64,000 bases of DNA from Tillus elongatus (Eukaryota > Arthropoda > Insecta > Coleoptera > Cleridae). Position numbers and translations under genes: made by a program. Shown piece by piece: positions 44,966 to 56,716 of this stretch; position 1 is the stretch's first letter, and the number at the start of each line of letters is the position of its first letter. The notes beneath the pieces are model-generated. The model was not told the origin of the DNA. It worked only from the letters and a program-made list of their open reading frames with translations, and did no database searches. Location: contig OZ023268.1 of the NCBI GenBank assembly GCA_964006375.1, positions 88,106,358 through 88,170,357 on the forward strand. Reading direction: 5' to 3'.

Positions 44966-45324
44966 TTTAGTAAATTTTTATTAGGAAAAATTAACTAAAT
45001 TCAAATGGAGAGGTATCTATGGTAAGATTTGACAAACATTTTTTCAAATGACCGCGAAATATGACAAATATCCTGGGTCAGTTTCAATTTTTATATGTTT
45101 ATATAAATATAATATAAATAAAAATTTTAAGTTTTCTTTCGAAAAAAATGTTTATCTCCCAAAATTACAAAGATATTTTGATGAAATTTATGTGAATATG
45201 TTGTCTTGGTAAAGGCCTTACCACGTGCCAAAATTCAACCTATAGGTTTATAGAAAATTGAGTTATTCAAATTTGAAGCATTTAATGAAAATTGATTACC
45301 ATAACGCACTTGCTGCGTCCAGAC
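44966..45324 (+). mobile_element. Dispersed element, complete short form
   Basis: Hairpin start TAGTAAATTTTTATTAGGAA, then TTTTCAAATGACCGCGAAAT, CCTGGGTCAGTTTCAATTTT, TCTTTCGAAAAAAATGTTTA, TGGTAAAGGCCTTACCACGT and GAGTTATTCAAATTTGAAGC, ending TTACCATAACGCACTTGCTG and CGTCC. The AT array is replaced by a short ATATAAATATAATATAAATA stretch. This copy defines both ends of the family. Confidence 0.82.
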
Positions 45325-45570
45325 TTTTTTTGCTTCCGCGACTTAAGCGGTTTGACCTTTGCTTTTTTAGATTTAAAAATGGTTAATCTTGCTGGTGCGT
45401 ATGGATGCAGTAATGAATATAATTCACAAAAACTAATTTCTTTTGTGCAAGTAAAAGATATTTAACGGTAATTATGCAGATGATCGGCATACGTGATTTT
45501 TGAAAAATCTTTCACTAAACATGCTTAAAAGACTCAATGTGTGCATAAGCAACAAGAGATATGCTGTGGA
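45325..45570. other. No gene seen
   Basis: Short AT-rich spacer between two mobile elements. Confidence 0.4.
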
Positions 45571-45777
45571 ATCAACCCCTCCAAAAGTTGCGGGACCTGG
45601 AGTGAATAGGGATGCTCGGCGGAGAATGAAATATAAAGGAAAAATCAGTAAAAACAACTTAGTTCGACCTCTATAAGCAGCCTTTTCACTTTTTGTATCA
45701 ACACTTTCTCCTAAACATGTTTTTCCCCTGCACAACGTATATTTGCTCCTAGTCCCGCGCAGCTTTTTGGGGGTTGA
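45571..45777. mobile_element. Family B MITE, copy 2
   Basis: Left ATCAACCCCTCCAAAAGTTG with CGGGACC and right GTCCCGCGCAGCTTTTTGGG are inverted ends. The interior shares CTTAGTTCGACCTCTATAAG with copy 1 at 31148-31360. Confidence 0.75.
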
Positions 45778-45835
45778 AGGGACACCATTTTTCATGTTTA
45801 TGCACTAAACACTCTACGAAGCAGACCTGAACGAC

Positions 45836-45905
45836 CTAACCTGACCTGACCTGATCCGGATCCTGACCTGACCCGGATCCTTACCTAACCCATACCTAAC
45901 CCTGG
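45836..45905 (+). repeat. CCTGA/CCTAA-rich tract
   Basis: CCTAACCTGACCTGACCTGA, then CCTGACCTGACC and CCTAACC units. On the other strand these are TCAGG and TTAGG, the two telomere repeats known in insects, mixed and degenerate, with GGATCC interruptions. Confidence 0.5.
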
Positions 45906-46110
45906 ACTGACAAAAAAAGGTAGAAGAAAACCGAAAAGCAGCCAAACATGCATTTTAAAAAAATTCTTATGATTTAAAATATTTTTGATACCGCTAGCTA
46001 TTCCTCGAGACAGTATCAATGGGCTCTATCCTGAACTATATAAGCTACACAAACAAATTTTGTTAAAAAATAAAAAACTATTGTGAAAAAGCGACTACTT
46101 AAAAACTCAA

Positions 46111-46435
46111 AGACGCAGCAAGTGCGTTATGGTAGTGAATTTTCATAGAAATGATCTGGCACCAAATATTTTATTATAACTTTTTTTTCTTGCAACATAG
46201 AAATCTAAATTTTTGTGTATAGTTTACTTTTTATATCGTAAACCTACCTACCAAACTTGGTTATCAGAGCTTTTTTATTTTTTGAGATAAAAATTTTTTT
46301 CGAATGAAAACTCAAAATTTTCCCGGAAAACCTCGTCCGATTTTCCTGACTAACGAACTTATCCAAGCCACTTACAAAAGGAAGGTACATGCCAAATTTT
46401 ATCAAAATCGGGCTATTATTTTTTGAGTTATCTGT

Positions 46436-46530
<95 letters not shown>

Positions 46531-46654
46531 AAATTGAAACTGACATCGGATATGGGTTCTAGGGGTCCTAGTTCGCGCTCATTTGCAAAGTTTTTTCAAA
46601 ATTCAAAAGTCGGGATCTCCTCATTAGTGAATTTTTTCTACGAAAATTCACTAA
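46111..46654 (-). mobile_element. (AT)n dispersed element, complete copy with both ends
   Basis: Plus-strand order: AGACGCAGCAAGTGCGTTAT with GGTAGTGAATTTTCAT, CCGGAAAACCTCGTCCGATT, TAACGAACTTATCCAAGCCA, ATCAAAATCGGGCTATTATT, AT array, GAAACTGACATCGGATATGG, GGTCCTAGTTCGCGCTCATT, TCGGGATCTCCTCATTAGTG and hairpin. It has terminal motif, array and hairpin in one unit of about 540 bp. Confidence 0.85.
46440..46523. repeat. (AT)n microsatellite, 84 bp
   Basis: AT array inside the complete dispersed element. Confidence 0.98.
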
Positions 46655-46836
46655 AATAAATCCCTATAATTATAAAGATGTGTTATACTGCTAAGAACTA
46701 CATATTTTTTGAGACATTTGGAATCAATACAAATTTTTCTAAAAAGATGTATAATTAAGTACTTTTTTATCATCCCTTCGTCGATGACTTAAATTTGTTT
46801 TTGTTATGCTCAGTAATAAGATAATAACCACATGTT

Positions 46837-47463
<627 letters not shown>

Positions 47464-47471
47464 TATATACC

Positions 47472-47822
47472 TATATAATGAGATATTTCGTAGTTTTTTT
47501 TTATATTTTTATTAGGAAATAAATTGTGTTATTGACTGGCAAGTATCAGATATTTAAAAATTATTTGCGAAAGCCTTCGCAATTAGTTTATTGCTTTCCC
47601 AATCACTGAAAAGAATAGGTACATGTAACGATACAATAATTAATATAGGAATGCACAAAACAACTTACAAGAAATTGAGAAAGTATTTTGTACCTTTCTA
47701 TAATAATTATTGAATTTTTACTTGTATTCTTTCCTTTCAGTGACTGACGAAGCAGTAATGTATAATAATTATCACTGCGGAAGCTTTCAAAAGAAAAAAA
47801 TAGTTTTTTAAACAGCTGATAC
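47472..47822 (+). repeat. 350-bp dispersed repeat, copy 2
   Basis: Same order of blocks as 42334-42681 (GCAAGTATCAGATATTTAAA, GGTACATGTAA, ATTAATATAGGAATGCACAA, TATCACTGCGGAAGCTTTCA), again next to AT-rich element parts. Confidence 0.8.
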
Positions 47823-47919
47823 GACTTTTTACGTTTTGAGGAAAACCCCAATTTTTTTTTAAATGCCTCTAACTTTTTTCTTTAAACTTACAGACCCAAA
47901 TTTTGGTAAATGGTTCACC

Positions 47920-47922
<3 letters not shown>
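47823..47922 (-). repeat. Right-part fragment of the dispersed element
   Basis: TTACGTTTTGAGGAAAACCC, AATGCCTCTAACTTTTTTCT and CCCAAATTTTGGTAAATGG match the distal block of the copies at 4930-5040 and 35000-35060. The segment runs into an AT array. Confidence 0.7.

Positions 47923-47998
<76 letters not shown>
47923..47998. repeat. (AT)n microsatellite, 76 bp
   Basis: Pure AT array. Confidence 0.98.
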
Positions 47999-47999
<1 letters not shown>

Positions 48000-48232
48000 C
48001 CGTTTTGAATGTGTGAAATAGTGTAGGTTCTGTGGCGGACCCGCTTAAAACTTATTGAAATTATTGATATCTCGACGTTTCGACAAATGGGCTATATTGC
48101 TTATGAAGATCGGAATGAGTGAAATGCAGAAATCAAGTCATTTAATCACCTAACTATAATAAGCCAAGAAAAATTTCTTTGATTTTAGATGACCGCCAAT
48201 TTTAAAATAAATGCGTTTAAAAAATAAATGAA

Positions 48233-49200
48233 ACAAGAGTGTATATACAGAATTGTCTATAAATATTTGCAAAAAACTAATAACGAATGTATTTTCGTGT
48301 CAAAAATTAAAAACAAACACCTAAAAATAATGTTACAGTAGTTATCCCAATCATGTTGCTTTTATAATCATCTGACTCTAAAGTATCTACTGCATACGCG
48401 CCAAAACGTTAACACGTTTTGGAACAAATATCATTGGAAAACGTTTAAAATTCTAGATGCAATAAAAAAAAAGGTGCCTGTTACAATATATATTAATTAT
48501 GTCTTCGACAAATATAAAATGAAACGCATATTCTATCAAAAACTAGAGTACAACCTCGTTTAAAAATGATGTCTACATACTACATAAAGGTATAATGGTA
48601 TTGCTTACATTTAATCCATCTGATTATGAACTATAATAGGGAAATGTAATGTTTATAACGTTGTTTTTGTTTTTTTTCTAATTTATTAATTTTACGCCTT
48701 AATAATAACAAAATACCTACTTATTAGTTACAGGATACTAAACATTATGGAATCGCTCAGAGTTATAAACAGTAAATCTCTGCTTTCTCTCTTCGAACTT
48801 TATTATGAGAAGGTTGAAACTCGCGCCACATGTTTCGTCGTATTTGATTGGTTTCGCTTACTGTCAGATTTGAAGGAAGGGATGTCAAATTTCTTGTTCG
48901 CGGTGTAGAATTAAAATGAGTTTATGCAGCGATAATATTATAATACGTATCTTTGTAAATTAACAAAGGAATGTAGGTTACTAAGTTATGGATCACGTTG
49001 CTAAGTAATTTATGCGTCACCTAGCAACCTAGGATACACACAATGTAAATTGCTCTTTCATTCATAAATTTTTGTTACTAGGCGATTGGAGTTAATACCT
49101 ATTGAATAAACACGTTATTTCTCATGGTTCTGAGCAATGCTAATAATTTTAAAATATTCAAGTATTGATACAGTAGCCCCCCACACGGAGATTTCTACAA
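48233..49200 (+). repeat. 1-kb repeated unit, copy 1 (uninterrupted)
   Basis: GAAACAAGAGTGTATATACA, AATCATCTGACTCTAAAGTA, TAGAGTACAACCTCGTTTAA, CTTACATTTAATCCATCTGA, TTACTAGGCGATTGGAGTTA and ACACGGAGATTTCTACAACT are found in this order. The same order recurs from 49803 to 58800, where two large insertions split it. Confidence 0.85.
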
Positions 49201-49242
49201 CTACCACTTTGAATCCTGCTCTTAACAAGCATGTGTAACAAG

Positions 49243-49710
49243 TAGTGATGGGCAAAACGGTTTTTTTTATGTTACAGTTGGACCTGTTAACGTTATTTAA
49301 TAATATCCGTTGAAAATGACAGGCCCAGTTATTTATCTGTTATTTTGAACTGGATAGTCGATTGATAGTATCCTACGTTACCAAATCTGTGAGCGAGAGC
49401 GAGCACACTAGTAATATGTTATGAAGTAAAGTCCGCTCTATACTGCATAGCATACCCATACATATTTAGCATTCCAATCTCATGCCCATTCATCCCGTTA
49501 AATTTAACAGTTGCCGATGAAAACCGATTTTTATTCATCGAGGCTAGTTGCAGTGGAAAAGAAACAGATACGAGTCCGAAGTCTAGTTTAGTCTAAAGCG
49601 TAATTTTGTACCTGTTATTTGTATAAATCGATAACAGGTGGTTACCGTTGTGGCTCGGCACTCGGCAACCGTTAAAAAATAACAGAATGTTAAATAACGA
49701 CCCATCACTA
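49243..49710. mobile_element. hAT-like MITE, 468 bp
   Basis: Left TAGTGATGGGCAAAACGG and right CGACCCATCACTA are inverted ends of the TAGTGATGGG type seen in hAT elements. The interior shares AAGTAAAGTCCGCTCTATAC, CCCATTCATCCCGTTA and GTACCTGTTATTTGTATAAA with 55304-56716. A clear 8-bp duplication was not found for this copy. Confidence 0.75.
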
Positions 49711-50268
49711 GGATTTTGAAGGTCTGTAAACTTTAAGGTAAGTAATAAAGTATAACTTATTTTATTAAAAAAGTTGATGATTTTGTGTTTGCTTAGGGTG
49801 TTGTGAAACAAGAGTGTATATTTAGAATCGTATATAAATATTTGGAAAATTAATAACGAATGCATTTTCGTGTCAAAAATTAAAAACAAACAGCTAAAAA
49901 GAATGTTAGAATAGTTATGCCAATCATGTTGATTTTATAATCATCTGACTCTAAAGTATTGATTGCATACGTGCGAAAAACGGTTAAGTCAGGTCGAGGC
50001 ATTTAATCTTTTAGAGAGTTATTGTGTTTACATAATCGTCCTTTAATATTCATAAGTCATGTTTTCTAGCTATGCTATTTTATGGTTTAACACGTTCTGG
50101 AACAAATATCATTGCAAAACTTTTAAAGTTCTAGATACAATAAAAAGAAATAAAATAAAAAAGATGCCTGTTACAATATATCTTAATTATGTCTTCCTCA
50201 AATATCAAATAAAATGCATATTCTAGCAAACACTAGAGTACAACCTCGTTTAAAACTTACGTCTACGT

Positions 50269-50517
50269 TGTAATTGATTGAGGATATCCGTGGATGCTTT
50301 TGATTATTATATTAATTAACCAAATACGTTTTAAAACCCTTTAATAACTAGAAACATAACACTATTTTCTTAATACATTGTGTATAACATAACTTGACTT
50401 ATTGTGTCATTTTTTACATTATTACTTCTTATTATTTTTCTTTTAAGGTAATAATAATAGCTACCTATATGATTTATACAGAAAGAAAAGGAGCACAGAG
50501 TATACATTATTCTAACA
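50269..50517 (-). repeat. Copia 3' LTR, 249 bp
   Basis: Starts at TGTAATTGATTGAGGATATC on the plus strand and ends TATACATTATTCTAACA. It contains about 80 bp absent from the 5' LTR (AAACCCTTTAATAACTAGAA onward). Confidence 0.93.
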
Positions 50518-51530
50518 CTCCCCCTCGATTTAAACGATCATAGTTAAAATCGTACTGAGCAATATTTGCTTTTTCTCTTAGCTTACAGAATACATTTTTA
50601 TTCAGAGCTTTGGTAAGCATATCTGCAATGTTTTCTTTTGAACAAATATATTGAATCGAAATAATTTTCTTATCTACAAGTTCCTTTAAGAAATGATTTC
50701 TAATATCAATATGTTTACCACGCTTTGAATTTTCAAAACTCTTGGACATTAAGATGGCACTAGTATTATCACATAGAAGCTTTGCATCACAGTTAATCCC
50801 TAAATCACTCACTACACCTTTTGCATTCACTAAGTCTTGAGCTGTTGCAGCTGCAGCAATATATTCAGCTTCAGCCGTAGAAAGAGCGACACAGTTTTGT
50901 TTCCTTGAAAACCAACTCACTGGATTACCACCATAAAAGATTATACATCCACTTACACTTTTTCTGTCGGTCTTGTCCGTTGCCCAGTCTGCATCTGAAT
51001 AAGCTTCAAGTGATAGTTCTCCATTTTGATAGATTAGACCCAGTTCTTTCGTTTGTTGTAAATACCTCAATATTTTCTTACCGGCTTTCCACGTTTGCAT
51101 AGTGGGTTTATCTAGGTTTCTACTTAAATAGGAAACTGAATATGCTATATCAGGTCTGGATGTCGTAGCCAAATACATCAGACTACCAATCAATGAACGA
51201 TAGGGTACATCTATTATGTCTTCATTCGATTCGATTTGAAATCCTGTTACCATTGGGATATTTGTTCCATTGCAATTTTCCATATTAAATATACTTAATA
51301 GTTTTTCAATAAATTTTGTTTGCTTTATGACTAACTCATTTTGTGTTCTGCTGATGGACATACCCAAAAAGTTGTTTACTTCACCTAAATCCTTTGCATC
51401 AAATTCCTGCTTTAATGCAAGTGCTACTTCCTCCAGTTTCTTGTTTTCCCCAATTAACAACAAGTCATCAACATATACAAGTAACCATACTGATTTGCTA
51501 TAGTATAAACAGCAATCATAATGTGACTTA
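50507..51530 (-). pseudogene. Copia pol C-terminus: end of RT and RNase H
   Basis: The frame reads SVWLLVYVDDLLLIGENKK (YVDD is the RT catalytic motif), FDAKDLGEVNNFLGMSISRT, PYRSLIGSLMYLATTSRPDI and AYSVSYLSRNLDKP. RNase H follows: LEAYSDADWATDKTDRKSVS, FSRKQNCVALSTAEAEYIAA, LLCDNTSAILMS and HIDIRNHFLKEL, then a stop 10 bases into the LTR. The frame is intact to the end. It lacks all RT upstream of about 12 residues before YVDD because of the deletion at about 51530, and it is out of frame with the upstream ORF. Confidence 0.9.
50518..50530 (-). other. Copia polypurine tract
   Basis: On the minus strand TCGAGGGGGAG directly precedes the 3' LTR (TGTTAGAATA). Confidence 0.8.
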
Positions 51531-53730
51531 CTGAATTTTCTTCACATAAACCTTTAGCATCTTCATTTTCAATATGTTCTGTATCTTCATTTTCAATTTG
51601 GTTTTTATTGTTGCCAGTTTTAGTTTCATAATACTTAGTTTTATTTTCATTAAAAGTAACATCTCTGGAACAAATTATTTGATTTTTCTCATGAAGCCAT
51701 ATTCTATATCCTGCACCGCAATAACCAATCATTGATCCACATTCAGCTCGTATGTCAATTTTATTTGACTTTGGAATAGTTACCACCCATGCTTCACTTC
51801 CAAAAACACGTAATTTGGATAAATCATTCTTGCCATACCACAATGTTGAAGGTGTCACTCCTTTATTTGCAACTGTTGGACATCGATTCAACTCATATGC
51901 TGAGCACAGAACTGCTTCTCCCCATAATTCTCTTGGTAAATTTGTTTCTGCAAATTTTGTACGTACTTTATCCATTAATGTTCTGTTAAGTCTTTCGGCA
52001 GTACCATTTTGCTGAGGTGTATATGGAATCGTATACTGCAATTCTATCCCTTTATCAGTACAATATCTTTTGAAATGATTTGAAGAAAACTCGCCACCGT
52101 TATCACATCGGATCTTCTTTGTTTTTAAACCATGCTGGGTTTTAATTAACTTGACAAAATCTATTACACTCTGTTCAGCTTCATTTTTATTTTTCAATAA
52201 TTTTACCACAGTAAAATGAGAATAATCATCCATGAGTACTTGAAAGTATTTATAACCTTCTTGAGTAACTGGTGTCATGGGGCCTGCAACATCTGTGTGA
52301 ATTAGATCACCAATATTTTTAGAACATTTTTTTGTACGATAGAAAGGCAATCTTTTGGCTTTTCCTTGGGTACATTCATCACACTTATCTTTAGAATATG
52401 GTAAATTTAACAATTTAAGACTGTATCTGTTGAGATGACCCAGTCTCTTATGCCATACATTAGAATCTTCTACTGTTTTATAACAATACTCCCCCTGAAT
52501 ATCAATTTTCAATATAAACAAATTACTGACTCTCTTACAGTTAAGCTGACAATTTTTCTTCTGAATTTTTACTACATCTTTATCAAAAGTTCTTTTCATA
52601 CCTTTGTCTATTAGCTGCGCAACTGAAATTAGGTTATGTTTCATTCCTTCAACTATTAGAGCTGTCATTGATAATTTTCTTCCTTGACAAATTCCATGTA
52701 GAACACCTTGTCTTTTTGCTACAATTGTTTCACCATTTGCTACACCAATTTTCACTTCTTTGTCTAAGTTTTCAATATTAGTCATGCATTTTTCTAGCTC
52801 ACTATTTACCAAATGTTGCGTGGCACCAGAGTCTAGGATGAAATGATTTTTGTTATTTAATAATTCATGACAATTTAGGGCTAAAAATGATATATCATTT
52901 TCTGTCTGAAATGTATTTAGGTTTGTGGTTATGTTAGCATTTCCTCGGCGACGACTGTTAGACCTTCCTCGACTTCGAAAGCTAGAGGTGGTTCCTCTAA
53001 ATGGCCCACTTTGACGACATTCTGATATTTTGTGGCCTTGTTTACCACACCTATAACACACATATAATCGACTTTGATTTTGACACTGGCTGGCTTTGAA
53101 TGTAACTTCACTTCCACAGTTAGTCGAGCCTTGAGATTTATTTTTCATTTTTAATTCTTCATCTAGTAATCTTGCTTTAACAAAATCCATTGTAACTTCT
53201 GTGTTCAATGTCTCAATTGCTGTGATGACATATTCATAATCCTCATTTAAGGAGAGCAACAAATGACATACTTTGTCACTTTCTTCGATTTTTGAACCTA
53301 TGCTTTCAATTTCTCTTATAATGGAGTCAAACTTCAAAAAATGATCCTCTAACTTGTCATTTTTAGTACATTTTAGAGTCAATAATTTCTTCTTCAATGT
53401 TAACTTAGTAAATACACTCTTTCTCTGAAATACATCTTCGAGAGATTTCATCATTTGTTTTGCGGTTTCTGCATCTTTAACTATATCAAGGTGCTTGTCA
53501 GTCAAACACTGAATAATAACTGATTTGGCTTTAGCATTTTTAATTTGAAACTCTTCTCTTTTCTTATCATCTGTGAAGTCTTCAATACTATTCACCAATG
53601 CAACCTTCAATTGTTTTTCTTCTAAAAGGGCTGACACTCTGAACTTCCAATTATTAAAATTATTTGAATTCAATAACGGATAAATAACTGTAGAATTTAT
53701 CTTTCTTAATTCGTGTAGAAAAGATGGCAT
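51454..53730 (-). CDS. Copia gag-protease-integrase polyprotein (truncated)
   Basis: 758 codons from the ATG at 53730 (MPSFLHELRKINSTVIYPLL). Gag of the UBN2/retrotran_gag type covers about residues 1-200. A CCHC knuckle (CYRCGKQGHKISEC) follows near 225, protease with FILDSGATQHLVN near 300, pre-integrase WHKRLGHLN with CDEC near 430-460, and the integrase core with TDVAGP, CDNGGEF and NGTAERLNRT (the D, D, E triad) at about 480-590. It then runs through an acidic linker (NEDTEHIENEDAKGLCEEN) into out-of-frame RT sequence and stops. Gag, protease and integrase look intact. RT fingers are deleted, so this copy cannot be autonomous. Confidence 0.92.
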   Translation of the reverse strand: MPSFLHELRKINSTVIYPLLNSNNFNNWKFRVSALLEEKQLKVALVNSIEDFTDDKKREEFQIKNAKAKSVIIQCLTDKHLDIVKDAETAKQMMKSLEDVFQRKSVFTKLTLKKKLLTLKCTKNDKLEDHFLKFDSIIREIESIGSKIEESDKVCHLLLSLNEDYEYVITAIETLNTEVTMDFVKARLLDEELKMKNKSQGSTNCGSEVTFKASQCQNQSRLYVCYRCGKQGHKISECRQSGPFRGTTSSFRSRGRSNSRRRGNANITTNLNTFQTENDISFLALNCHELLNNKNHFILDSGATQHLVNSELEKCMTNIENLDKEVKIGVANGETIVAKRQGVLHGICQGRKLSMTALIVEGMKHNLISVAQLIDKGMKRTFDKDVVKIQKKNCQLNCKRVSNLFILKIDIQGEYCYKTVEDSNVWHKRLGHLNRYSLKLLNLPYSKDKCDECTQGKAKRLPFYRTKKCSKNIGDLIHTDVAGPMTPVTQEGYKYFQVLMDDYSHFTVVKLLKNKNEAEQSVIDFVKLIKTQHGLKTKKIRCDNGGEFSSNHFKRYCTDKGIELQYTIPYTPQQNGTAERLNRTLMDKVRTKFAETNLPRELWGEAVLCSAYELNRCPTVANKGVTPSTLWYGKNDLSKLRVFGSEAWVVTIPKSNKIDIRAECGSMIGYCGAGYRIWLHEKNQIICSRDVTFNENKTKYYETKTGNNKNQIENEDTEHIENEDAKGLCEENSVSHIMIAVYTIANQYGYLYMLMTCC

Positions 53731-53795
53731 GCGTCTTGCGCTAAACTTTATCTTTTAATTATCCATTTTAATCTAATTAATATTTTCTTCTATAT

Positions 53796-53809
53796 CTGGG
53801 CCCATAACC
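53796..53809 (-). other. Copia primer-binding site (initiator Met-tRNA half)
   Basis: On the minus strand GGTTATGGGCCCAG directly follows the 5' LTR. It is complementary to CUGGGCCCAUAACC of insect initiator tRNA-Met, the internal-fragment priming known for copia. Confidence 0.88.
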
Positions 53810-53975
53810 TGTAATTGATTGAGGATATCCGTGGATGCTTTTGATTATTATATTAATTAACCAAATACGTTTTACATTATTACTTCTTATTATTTTTCTT
53901 TTAAGGTAATAATAATAGCTACCTATATGATTTATACAGAAAGAAAAGGAGCACAGAGTATACATTATTCTAACA
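53810..53975 (-). repeat. Copia 5' LTR, 166 bp
   Basis: Same ends as the 3' LTR but lacks about 80 bp after ACCAAATACGTTTTA. The rest is nearly identical. Confidence 0.93.
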
Positions 53976-55303
53976 TACGTAAGGGTAGAAGGATGTTGCT
54001 TACATTTAATCCATCTGGAATTGAGAAATTTAATATTTATACATTGTTTTAGGTTTCTAATTTATTCATTTGTTTAATTTACACCTTAATAATAACAATT
54101 AAGATTTACAAGCATTAGAATACTTATTTAGTTATGGGATACTAAACATTATGGAGTTGCTCAGGGTTTAAACATTAAATTTTTGCTTTCTCCTTTCGAG
54201 CTTTATTATGAGAAAGTTGAATCTCGCGCCACCTGTTTCGTATTATTTGATTGGTTCTTCTTACTGTCATATTTGAAGGACGCGATATCAAATTTCTTGT
54301 TCACGCTGTAGAATTAAAATAAGTTTATGCAGTGATATTATAATATGGATCTTTGTAAATCGGTAAAATGAATATGGGTTACTAAGTTACGGCTCGCATT
54401 GCTAAGTAATTTATGTGTCACCTAGACACCTACGACACACACACACAATGTAAATTGCTCTCTCATTCATAAACCTTTGTTACTAGGCGATTGGAGTTAA
54501 TACCAAATACTATATAATGACAATACGGGACACCCTATGCTTTAGCTATCGACATAATTATATGTCATTCGCTTTAGCATTGGTGAAATTTGTGACAAAT
54601 ACATTAGCGCCACCTCGCGTGAAGTACTGACAACTGTGCGAGTAATTTGAATTGTATATTTACCCATGATACAAATACCGAGAGATATGATATTCCGACT
54701 ACCTATTTTTAGACCTGTCACGCGCATGGTGTCAAGTGGTGAGTCCAATGCAACAATAATATGCTGTCGTGCAGTAGGTTTGACGTCTCATCACAACCTC
54801 TGAACAAATTACGTATTTCACTAATATTTAAGTGCATACAGTTGGAAGTAATAAAAATTAAAAAGATTAAATTTAGTATTTCGATCTATATTATCTGAAA
54901 AAGACAATATAGGCGTAACTTCAACCGCATTAAACTAACGTATGGAAACTTTTTGATTGCGAATGACTTTGTTTTAAGTGTGTAGTTGGACTTCTATAAC
55001 GCTACTCACCACGTAACGTCATAAGAGGGGGCGGGGCATATGCGCAATATCATATCTCTTCTAAGTCATTATATCATGATATTTACCTGCATATTCTTAA
55101 TTTAGACAATTGGTTTATTATAGAAGAATATAAAAACGTGTACATGACAAAACAGTGACAATTTTCTGATTATATAGTTATAAATAGAATTGGTATCAAC
55201 AATCAGCTTGAAACATAAATGAATTCAGCATAAATAATTCTGCAAATTTCTCTTACCCATAATCATAATTTAAAGAACTACATTAAAACCGTCGTTAAAC
55301 TAC

Positions 55304-56716
55304 TAGTGATGGGAAAAACTGTTATATTGCTGTAACAGGTCGCAACTGTTCCTGTTGTTTAGAAATAACAGTTAAATATAACAAGTTGAAAATAACAGTA
55401 TGAATTATTAAGAATTCCACGTAGACGTAGTAACAGTAGCTGAACCCGTCCGGTGGTGTAGTTGGGTAATGTTTAAAATAAAAAATATTCTTGTATTATG
55501 TTTAAAACAATTAATTAACTTTTTATTAAAAAAATGATGGAGTTTTTTTTTTGGGTATTCATCACTAATAATAATTTGGTAAAAAATTCAACAATGCAGA
55601 ATTTCTTTCGAATTTTCTTTACTAATTAATTATTAGTTAATCACTGAGCTTGAAAACCTCTATAGCCATCTTTTCCTTGAAAATGAGACTTATGAAATAC
55701 ATGAATTATTGTAAGCAAAAAATAAAATAAATAATTTAAAAAAAATTAAAACTAATTTTTTTCTCTCTACCTATAGGGCGAAGTGTGTCTGGTTTCAACT
55801 ATACCGGGTACAGGGAATATTTTTATAATTTCATTAAAATTGGTACTGTTTCTGAGATTTTTTATTTTGCAGTAGTAATAAAAAAAGATGTTTAAAATCG
55901 GACCCATTTCTTAGATTTCCAAAGTGAAAAGTAAAAAGGAATATTGATTTATTAGTTACATAAGGCAAAGAAGAATGAACAAATAAACTACCTAATATAA
56001 TATAATACCTAAGGACTCATGTTAAAGCATAACTGTACATTTGTATACATATCAGTAACGTAACAGACTTTCGTCGACCAAAGTCAGTCAAATAATGTTC
56101 ATCAACAAAAACTCAGAACTTTGAAAGTGTTTTGTTAGAAAATATTTTTTTTAGTGTAAGGCAATTTTTCTCAAAGAAAAAAAGAAATATCGTTGATTTT
56201 ATTTACATTTTTCATATTTTGTGTTTGTTTATAAATTGTAAATATATGTGTGTGTTTTGTGTGAATCAACAACCGGTCAAAATTTAACAGTTTTATTGTA
56301 CCGACGACCCTACGTTCCCAAAGCTGTGAGCACACTAGTATAAAGTAGTATGTTATGAAGTAAAGTCCGCTCTATACCCCATTCCCAGTCTCATGTTCAT
56401 TCATCCTGTTATAACAGTTGCGGATGAAAACAGTATTATGTTATAAAGTAAAGTCCGCTCTATACCCCATTCCCAGTCTCATGTCCATTCATCCTGTTAT
56501 AACAGTTGCAGATGAAAACAGAAGTTGCTTCATCTTAGCAGTGCAACAGAAACAGATACGACAACAGAAACAGATACGACTCCGAGTTCTAGTGTAAAGC
56601 GCAACAGCATCCCCTCCACTGTACCTGTTATTTGTATATATCCATAACAGGTTGTTACTGTTGCGGCTCGACAACAGTTAAAATATAACAGACTGTTAAA
56701 TAACAACCCATCACTA
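55304..56716. mobile_element. hAT-like element, 1.4 kb, with 8-bp target duplication
   Basis: TAGTGATGGGAAAAACTGTT at left and complement of TAGTGATGGGTTGTTATTTA at right. The flanks TAAACTAC and TAAACTAT match at 7 of 8. It shares its right third with the MITE at 49243-49710. TTATGAAGTAAAGTCCGCTC ... GATGAAAACAG is tandemly duplicated at about 56353-56430 and 56438-56520. No transposase frame. Confidence 0.8.

Larger units (their letters stand above)
50269..53975 (-). mobile_element. Copia LTR retrotransposon, 3.7 kb, with target duplication
   Basis: LTRs at 50269-50517 and 53810-53975 (minus-strand LTR starts TGTTAGAATAATG and ends ATCAATTACA). TACGT at 50264-50268 and 53976-53980 is a perfect 5-bp target duplication. 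A primer-binding site and polypurine tract lie next to the LTRs. The body encodes gag-protease-integrase in one frame and the end of RT plus RNase H in another, with an internal deletion between them. Confidence 0.95.
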
